Below, piece by piece: positions 58,501 to 64,000 of a DNA stretch of 64,000 bases (the first letter of the stretch is position 1; each line of letters begins with the position of its first letter). The stretch spans positions 56,236,137 through 56,300,136 of the forward strand of contig OZ024827.1 in the NCBI GenBank assembly GCA_964016985.1. The letters are read 5' to 3'. This DNA is from Anodontia alba. Its lineage: Eukaryota; Mollusca; Bivalvia; Lucinida; Lucinidae. The translations under genes and the position numbers were made by a program. The notes beneath the pieces are model-generated. The model did no database searches. It was not told the origin of the DNA and saw nothing but the letters and a program-made list of their open reading frames with translations.

Positions 58501-58940
58501 ATAACAAGTTATATGTTTAATTATTCCTTGCTTAATAAATAGTTACGCTTAACCTTTTATTCATAGCAGGAATTTGTCCCGTAGTATAGTTTTAATTTAG
58601 TATTCATATATCTTTCTTACTATTCTTAAATATGCGTATAGAATAGTAATTCTATCTCTCAACTTATAAATTAAGTGTTATAGAGATGATTAATCAGTAC
58701 TATTGTATAATCTTTCTTCAGAGATTATCACCCTATTACATTCTTTCTGAGTCCTTCTCTTTTTCTGAACATTTCGATTCGTCATTACAAAGTGGACTTT
58801 TAAAATTTTTCTTGATTTCCATGATTACTTACTCAGGAGTACTTTTCATGGCAATCATCTGGCATAGAAAGTTTCTATCCAGTTATTTCCCTATTGCTTA
58901 ATCTCAGCAGTATGGTAAGATTTAGCCAAAAAATGACTGT
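55531..58940. other. AT-rich interior of the DIRS-like element
   Basis: No gene recognised over 3.4 kb. Several open frames of 60-87 codons (for example 56677-56940 and 58686-58901) have no motif. (TA)n at 58332-58358. Words such as 'ctatagataa' from the terminal repeat do not recur here. Confidence 0.4.
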
Positions 58941-58942
58941 CT

Positions 58943-59377
58943 TACAGACAACAAAGGGAAGTCCAAGTCGGACCTGACAAGCTGGAGGTGGTAGCTTCCT
59001 TTTGCTACCTAGGAGACATGCTCTCAGTAGCAGGTGGCTGTGAACTTTCACCCACAACAGTGACAACACGTGTGAAAAATGCCTGGAAGAAGTTCAAGGA
59101 GCTGCTACCAGTTCTCTCTTCAAGCCATCTCTCTTTCAAGACACGTGGCCATGTGTACAGCTCTTGTGTGCAGAGTGCCAGTGAGACTTGGCCATTGACA
59201 AAATCAAACCTCCAACGTCTGCAGCGGAATGACAGGGCAATGATCAGAAAGATCTGCAACGTCAGGCCGCAAGACGTTGTCACCACCAGGTCCAATGAGC
59301 TACTTGCACGGCTTGGCATTAAGGATCTGGACCTCTTTCTGAAGGAGAGAAGGCTCTGCTGGTATGGACATGTGATA
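58943..59377 (+). pseudogene. Third copy of the zinc-finger LINE, internal fragment
   Basis: VASFCYLGDMLSVAGGCEL, NAWKKFKELLPVLSSSHLSF, CVQSASETWPLTKSNLQRLQ, RKICNVRPQDVVTTRSNELL, KERRLCWYGHV, then the text changes abruptly to AT-rich DNA. It has neither 5' nor 3' end. It shares the four-codon loss with the 51140-51918 copy and lies in the AT-rich DIRS-like element. Confidence 0.9.
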
Positions 59378-60354
59378 TGGACTCTACGTTATGATGTTGA
59401 CAGTCTCTTCTTTTATTAATTTGTCCAGGACACGAAACGCCTTTATATGTCCAATGACAAAAGTATTTATCAATGATTTAGGTTGCCTTTTCCTCCCAGC
59501 AGTCTTAGGTAACCTCTGTATTATCTTATTGCTTGCCTAAAAATTCGTTAATACAATTTGTCTAGCAATAGTTTAAACCATTAATTTTCTGTATACCTTT
59601 TCTTCTGATGGATAACTGAGTTACAGTTAAGTTTACTCCATCTACTCAATTATTATCTCCCCTTCTTTTAATTTGATCAAAGGGGAATAATTATACAACA
59701 TTATGGTTATTTCAAGTCTATTGTCTGTTTATCGGAAACGGTCCTATCGCTCCAGTTAAACAGACTCTAATTAGTTTATAATTCTAATAGCTTAGACTAT
59801 TACAATTAGATAAGCTTCACATATCTAGAATTTTATCCAAAATATCTACTTATGTCAGTTATATATAGGAAACTCCACCAAGTAGACATTTCCTTAATTA
59901 AATCAAGCCTCTAGATAGACTACTTATAGTCTAGGCTTTTGTTTGACAAATTTTGTTTCGAAAATATTATCACTTTATTCCTGAGCTTACATTGCAATGG
60001 AATATTAAGGTTATGTCTCAATGACTCATTTTTTTTTTGGAGCCAATAGTTGTTTCCCAAAAAGAAAAAAAAGGGGTGTGTGTGGGGAGGGGGGGGGGGG
60101 GGGGGCAATGTTAGGTCTCTAAGGCTTAAGAACTGGCTTCCTCTAGAGTCTACTATTATATATATAAAGTAGTTAGATCATAACACCTTAAAAGATATGT
60201 TATATTGTGAATCTAGATCATTCTTTCTATTAAATATAGAATTAGAATGTATCTGATTCCTTAGAGTTTCCAGAGTCTTAAACCAGAAGTGGTGGGATAT
60301 TATTTATTTGGTGTTAGAATTGGGAGAGCTCCTCCCTCCTATTCTGCAAATTCT
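59378..60354. other. AT-rich interior, right part
   Basis: G-run at 60086-60105. No coding signal; a 62-codon minus frame over the G-run is an artefact. 'agtcttaaaccagaag' at about 60271 repeats a word of the left terminal repeat in the same orientation. Confidence 0.4.
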
Positions 60355-60450
60355 AGCACATTATCTATAGGTTAATGTATTGCGCAGTTAAAATGAAGTT
60401 TTTTAAAAGTAAAACATATTTTAACTATCAATACTTAACCTATAGATAAT
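60355..60450. repeat. Internal complementary region (circle-junction complement)
   Basis: 60355-60389 is the complement of the left tip (AACTGCRCAATACATT and the following AACCTATAGATAATGTGCT). AAAAT (60390-60394) is the complement of ATTTT. 60395-60450 is the complement of the right tip (TAAGTATTGATAGTTAAAAT through TTTAAAAAACTTC). Read as its complement, it equals right end + ATTTT + left end. In DIRS elements such a region is thought to template closure of a single-stranded circle. Confidence 0.88.
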
Positions 60451-60510
60451 CAATTATCTCCCTCCTTCCACCCTCACTTATCTCTCCTAATTGTGTCTAT
60501 TGTTTTACAC

Positions 60511-60671
60511 ATAAAAGAAACTGACACGTGATCAATTGAGTGGGAGGAGTTACGTCACACAGGTAACTGCCTAAGGGACCTTCTGGTTCAAGACTTTAAT
60601 TGACGACTGAAAGGTCGTTTTTTCTGTGGAAGGTATGAAAACAGAAGAGAATAGCACATTATCTATAGGTT
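60511..60671 (-). repeat. Right inverted terminal repeat of the DIRS-like element
   Basis: Complement of 54098-54257. It ends AGCACATTATCTATAGGTT, followed by the right-specific tip to 60713. Confidence 0.92.
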
Positions 60672-60713
60672 AAGTATTGATAGTTAAAATATGTTTTACT
60701 TTTAAAAAACTTC

Positions 60714-61345
60714 ATTTTCCCTGTATATCGATATAGCAAACTTTAAAAATCTTCTTGTCAGAAACTACTGCACTGATGTCAATATAATTTGGCAGGAATG
60801 TTTCTTTGGTGACCCTCTACCAAGATTGTTCAAGCCATCATAATTGGTCAAAAAACATGGCCGCCAGGGGCGGGGTTTATTTTCTCAATATGTCTATATA
60901 TAAAAACTTTATAAATCTTGTCAGAAACCATTGGACAGATGTCAATAAATTTAGCAGAAATGTTTCTTTAGCAACCCTCTACCAAGAGTCATCGTCATCA
61001 TGATCAAAAGGTATGGCTGCCAGGGGCAGGGCTTATTTTCCCTTATGATTTATCTATATATAGAATACTTTAAAAATGTTCTTGTCAAATAAGCACAGGA
61101 TGATTTTAATATAACATAGCAGCACTGTTCCTTTGGTAACCCTCTATTAAGATTGTTCAAGCAATCATGATTCGTCAAAAACATGGCTGCCAGGGTGCGG
61201 GGCTAATGTTTCCTACATATCTATATAGAAAATTTTAAGAATCTTCTTGTCTAATTTCAATATATCAGAAATATTAGACCATCATGTTTCCCTTGATCAT
61301 AAAATTTGTACAAAAATCTTAAAGCAGTGAACTTGCGATAGTAAG
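60714..61345 (+). mobile_element. Tandem-core element E11, right part
   Basis: The monomer split at 54081 continues with ATTTTCCCTGTATATCGATA. About three diverged 166-bp monomers and the start of the 3' unique part (AAAGCAGTGAACTTGCG) follow. The terminal hairpin is lost where the next element begins. Confidence 0.82.
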
Positions 61346-61351
61346 TAAATT

Positions 61352-62050
61352 TTTTATACCCCGCCACACAATAGTGGCGGGGTATTATGGTTTCACTTTG
61401 GACATCCGTGTGTCTGTCCGTCCATCAGTCGTCCATCCGTCCGTTTTTCATTTCCGAATGATAACTTGAGTAAACATCAAATGATTTTCACCAAACTTGG
61501 TATGTGCATTGATATTGTGGAGAACTGGTTTGGGATTGCTAATGGGCAAATTTCGTCAAATTTTTACGGAGTTATCTGCCAGAGACACACCCATATTTTA
61601 GTTTCGGGACGATAACTTGAGTAAATAACAAGGGATTTTAACCAAACTTGCTATATGCATTGACATTAAAGAGATCTGGTTTGGGATTGCTAATGGGCAA
61701 ATTTCGTCAAATTTTTACGGAGTTATCTGCCTGAGACAGGCCCATATTTTCGTTTCCAGATGATAACTTGAGTAAATAACAAGGGATTTTAACCAAACTT
61801 GCTATATGCATTGACATTAAGGAGGTCTGTTTTGGATTTGCTAATGGGCAAATTTCGTCAAATTTTTGCGGAGTTATCTGCCTGAGACATGCCCATATTT
61901 TCGTTTCCGGACGATTTGAGTAAATAACAAAGCCTTTTAACCAAACTTGCTATATGCATTGATATTATCAAGATCTGGTTTAGGATTGTTATCTGTCCAT
62001 TGATATTATCACGGTCTGGTGAGAGATATAGGACCATTATGGTCCTCTTT
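61352..62050 (+). mobile_element. Tandem-core element E12 with a perfect 12-bp end hairpin
   Basis: Begins with ATACCCCGCCAC, a 6-base loop and GTGGCGGGGTAT (61356-61385). A GTCC-rich patch (61405-61445) follows, then nearly four ~150-bp monomers (GATAACTTGAGTAAATAAC, ATGGGCAAATTTCGTCAAAT). Its right end is GGTGAGAGATATAGGACC and ATTATGGTCCTC, i.e. the 3' end type of the AGCTCACC elements. Confidence 0.8.
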
Positions 62051-62053
62051 ATC

Positions 62054-62480
62054 TTTTTAGCTCGTCTGTATGAAAGTAGAGGTAGAGCTATAGCAGCACT
62101 ACATTCAGCATTAGTGCTGGCATCAGGATTGGTTAAAATGTTTGGTTAAAGTTTTTTTAATGGCTATATCTCCTGAACCTCTAGATGGAAGTAGTTCATA
62201 CTTGCCTTGCTGTTAGATACTGGTCTGAAGTTTTATACTGTACCATCCCGATCCACATGAGTGACCTTGAAAAAAAGTTTGGTTAAAGTTTAAGAGGCAA
62301 AGTACCATTCAGGTGAGCTACGCTGTCCTGCAACAGCACTTATCTCAAATCTGTGTTTCACCAACCATTCAAGCTCTGTGTGCTATTACATATGAAATTG
62401 ATGCATAACAATGTAAAATAGGATGAATCATCATATTTTGCACAAGTTTACATTTACACTAGGCTGACCAACAGGTATTT
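62054..62480 (+). mobile_element. Further AGCTC-ended repeat element, partial
   Basis: TTTTTAGCTCGTCTGTATG opens a different repeat with 'atggctatatctcctgaacctctagatgg' and 'gttaaagttt' twice. No tandem monomers or 3' hairpin can be seen. Confidence 0.5.
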
Positions 62481-62484
62481 CAAC

Positions 62485-62850
62485 ATTAAATACAGATATC
62501 TGTAATTGTAATGCAGATATCTGTATTTGAAATGCAGATATCTGTATTTAATTTTGTAATTCAGATATCTGCAATTTAAATACAGATATCTGCATTACAG
62601 TTACAGATATCTGCATTTTAGAAATGCAGATATCTGAATTTCACCTTTAATTGGAGATATCTGTAATTGAAATGCAGATATCTGTATTTGAAATGCAGAT
62701 ATCTCTAATTAAAATGTAGATATCTATATTTTGAGCAAAATCTGCATATCTGCATTTCAATTACAGATATCTCCAAATACATAGAAATAGAGATATCTGT
62801 ATTTATTATTAGAGATATCTGTATTTGAAATGCAGATATCTTCATTAAAT
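62485..62850. repeat. Cluster of CAGATATCTG palindromes
   Basis: Fifteen GATATCT cores and one GCATATCTGC variant in about 360 bp, spaced mostly 19-32 bp apart. They lie in settings such as ATGCAGATATCTGTATTT. Many are 10-14-bp perfect palindromes and the AT spacers (TTTGAAATG, TTTCAATTA) vary. No gene overlaps. Confidence 0.9.
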
Positions 62851-63495
62851 AGGTTTAAACCCAAATGGGATACCATAAAATACTGCCTGACACTGGAGAA
62901 AATATCCGAAAAAAGAAACATAAAATGTGAGAGGTCTCTTTTATGTTGCCGTCTTCTTAATCAGTACTGAGTACATTTCTGCAAACGATTGCTCATTTTA
63001 TAATGACAATTTTGTAATTGTAGTTTATGCAAAACTTTTATTCTATAATTCTGCTCCATTATAGACAGGTTGAACTATTTTTTCCTTTAACTGAGTTCAA
63101 ATATTATAAGATAATATATATGGTATTGTCTGGGTATTGGTGGGCAGCTGTGTACTTTGTGTATTCCACAAATCTTGCTGGTCAACAACAGGTGGCTGGA
63201 CTGGCACTGATTGGTCAAAGCACACTGTCAATCATGTGATCAATACACAAAGAAAGATGCAGGTGCAGTCCAGCTGATTTCTTTGGATAAGGAGAAGCAA
63301 ACATTAGTGCAATGCTGGAGAGCTCATTATTATTATTATTTTTATTTATTTATGAAATTTGACATATTTATTAATCATATCCTTATATATTTCTTGCATC
63401 TGGTTTGGTTGGGTGGTATGGAATTCAGAACTAAGAATTATTTTATCTGAGCTCTCTAGGATTGCACTTCTTCTGGTTTGCATCTGCTGCTCTAT
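62851..63495. other. Featureless stretch
   Basis: A 70-codon and a 79-codon frame (63027-63450) lack recognised motifs. Short (TTA)n run at 63327-63350. Confidence 0.4.
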
Positions 63496-64000
63496 ATATT
63501 ATCTTTTCTAGGAAATTTCAATGTTAAAAGAAACTACTTCTCGATATGACTTGTCAAAACAGAAATTTATAGATGTTTACAGTTCATTATAATTATATTT
63601 ATGGCTTTCTGTTGTGGATGAGGAATTTGACTATGAAATGACAGTGCTCTTAAGAAGTTTCAGATACTAATAAGCTAGTCATAGAAGGTCAAGGTTCGTT
63701 GACTATGTGTTTTCCTGGGAGGAAACTATAGGAATAGGCTACAGATTGTACACCACAATTCAGTACATATTTCTGTACACAGAAGTTCTAAATGTTAAGA
63801 AAACCTAATCTCAAAATGACTTGACCAAGTGGCATTTATGGATGTTTAGGTTCATTCAAATTATACCCATCATAGACTTTCTATTGTGAATGAAGAATGA
63901 GACTATAATATGACAGTGTTTTACAAAGATTCTCGGCTGCAGATAAATTGTTTGAAGGTCAAGGTTCACTGATTGTGTATTTTCCTAGGAGGAAACCATG
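63496..64000 (+). repeat. ~270-bp tandem repeat, two copies, runs off the window
   Basis: Matching phrases at ~270-bp distance: 'tttctgttgtggatgaggaat' (63607) with 'tttctattgtgaatgaagaat' (63879), and 'gaaggtcaaggttcgttgac' (63686) with 'gaaggtcaaggttcactgat' (63954), each followed by TTTTCCT(G/A)GGAGGAAAC. Confidence 0.7.

Larger units (their letters stand above)
54082..60713. mobile_element. DIRS-like retroelement by its ends; coding region absent
   Basis: A 6.6-kb AT-rich insertion in a 166-bp monomer. The monomer normally reads CTTATTTTCCCT; here ATTTT borders both sides (54077-54081 and 60714-60718). It has ~160-bp inverted terminal repeats, unequal outer tips (16 bp left, ~42 bp right) and an internal complementary region next to the right repeat. 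This is the terminal plan of DIRS-group elements, which use a tyrosine recombinase. The interior has no RT, RNase H or recombinase that I can detect. A 182-bp open segment between TTCGTTCCAG and GTAAGA (54542-54723) and a 41-codon ORF at 54770 (STSHQSPVT-type repeats) are the only hints of coding. Probably non-autonomous. Confidence 0.8.

Noticed and set aside
60396..60713. Separate ~318-bp MITE with ~56-bp TIRs at the right edge of the DIRS-like element
   Set aside because: Its left 'TIR' is contiguous with the complement of the left tip of the whole element through AAAAT, which is exactly what a DIRS internal complementary region predicts. A MITE would not explain that.
62485..62850. CRISPR-like array
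   Set aside because: The repeats are 10-14-bp palindromes with 10-20-bp low-complexity AT spacers in an animal genome, with no cas genes.

Overview
The window looks like repeat-choked, AT-rich DNA from an animal, most likely a bivalve mollusc. Three things point there. Long tandem elements begin with a TTTTTAGCTCACCTGAGC-type end, carry a GTCC-rich patch and end in a hairpin plus CTTGTT, the layout described for bivalve 'pearl' and Helentron-associated elements. A tRNA-headed SINE occurs in seven copies. There are also DIRS, mariner and LINE relics. I cannot name the species. No operon, prokaryotic gene or CRISPR array is present. The only host coding sequence I trust is one leucine-rich-repeat exon (26887-27045, + strand) with good splice sites; two other short exon candidates (4393-4491 and 37214-37315) are weak.

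Layout. 1-4215: a ~190-bp satellite, first as an a-b-c higher-order repeat, then inverted at ~1457, and interrupted by a retroposon ('X') with a 13-bp target duplication. 4216-5046: sparse sequence. 5047-8500: a tandem element with 160-bp and then ~145-bp monomers. 8808-15864: six minus-strand copies of one tRNA-derived SINE, four with clear target duplications, plus a second SINE family and an inverted tandem element (12372-13745). 14286-18110: a nested stack of SINE, retroposon X and a TIR transposon. 18329-22985: mariner relic, another tandem element, a plus-strand SINE and an L1-type LINE relic. 23011-24682: foldback element and tandem element. 24683-26090: broken DIRS coding region with a tyrosine recombinase. 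26887-27045: LRR exon. 27863-29167: mariner with TIRs and a twice-broken transposase. 29686-30813: two piggyBac-type MITEs.

31279-54081 and 60714-61345 are dominated by 166-bp, ~325-bp and ~148-bp tandem monomers held between shared ends. They are broken by two copies of one LINE family (41699-43715 and 51140-51918). 54082-60713 is an AT-rich insertion into a 166-bp monomer with the full terminal architecture of a DIRS retroelement: inverted terminal repeats and an internal complementary region that reads as the complement of its own circle junction. 61352-62480 holds two further tandem-element families, 62485-62850 a cluster of about 16 CAGATATCTG-type palindromes, and the window ends in a ~270-bp tandem repeat.

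The sequences do not form a metabolic system. The coherent biology is a population of mobile elements using one another as targets. The most notable observations are the DIRS circle-junction signature, a CTCF-consensus-like core repeated about every 166 bp across tens of monomers, and the exchange of different tandem cores between the same element ends.
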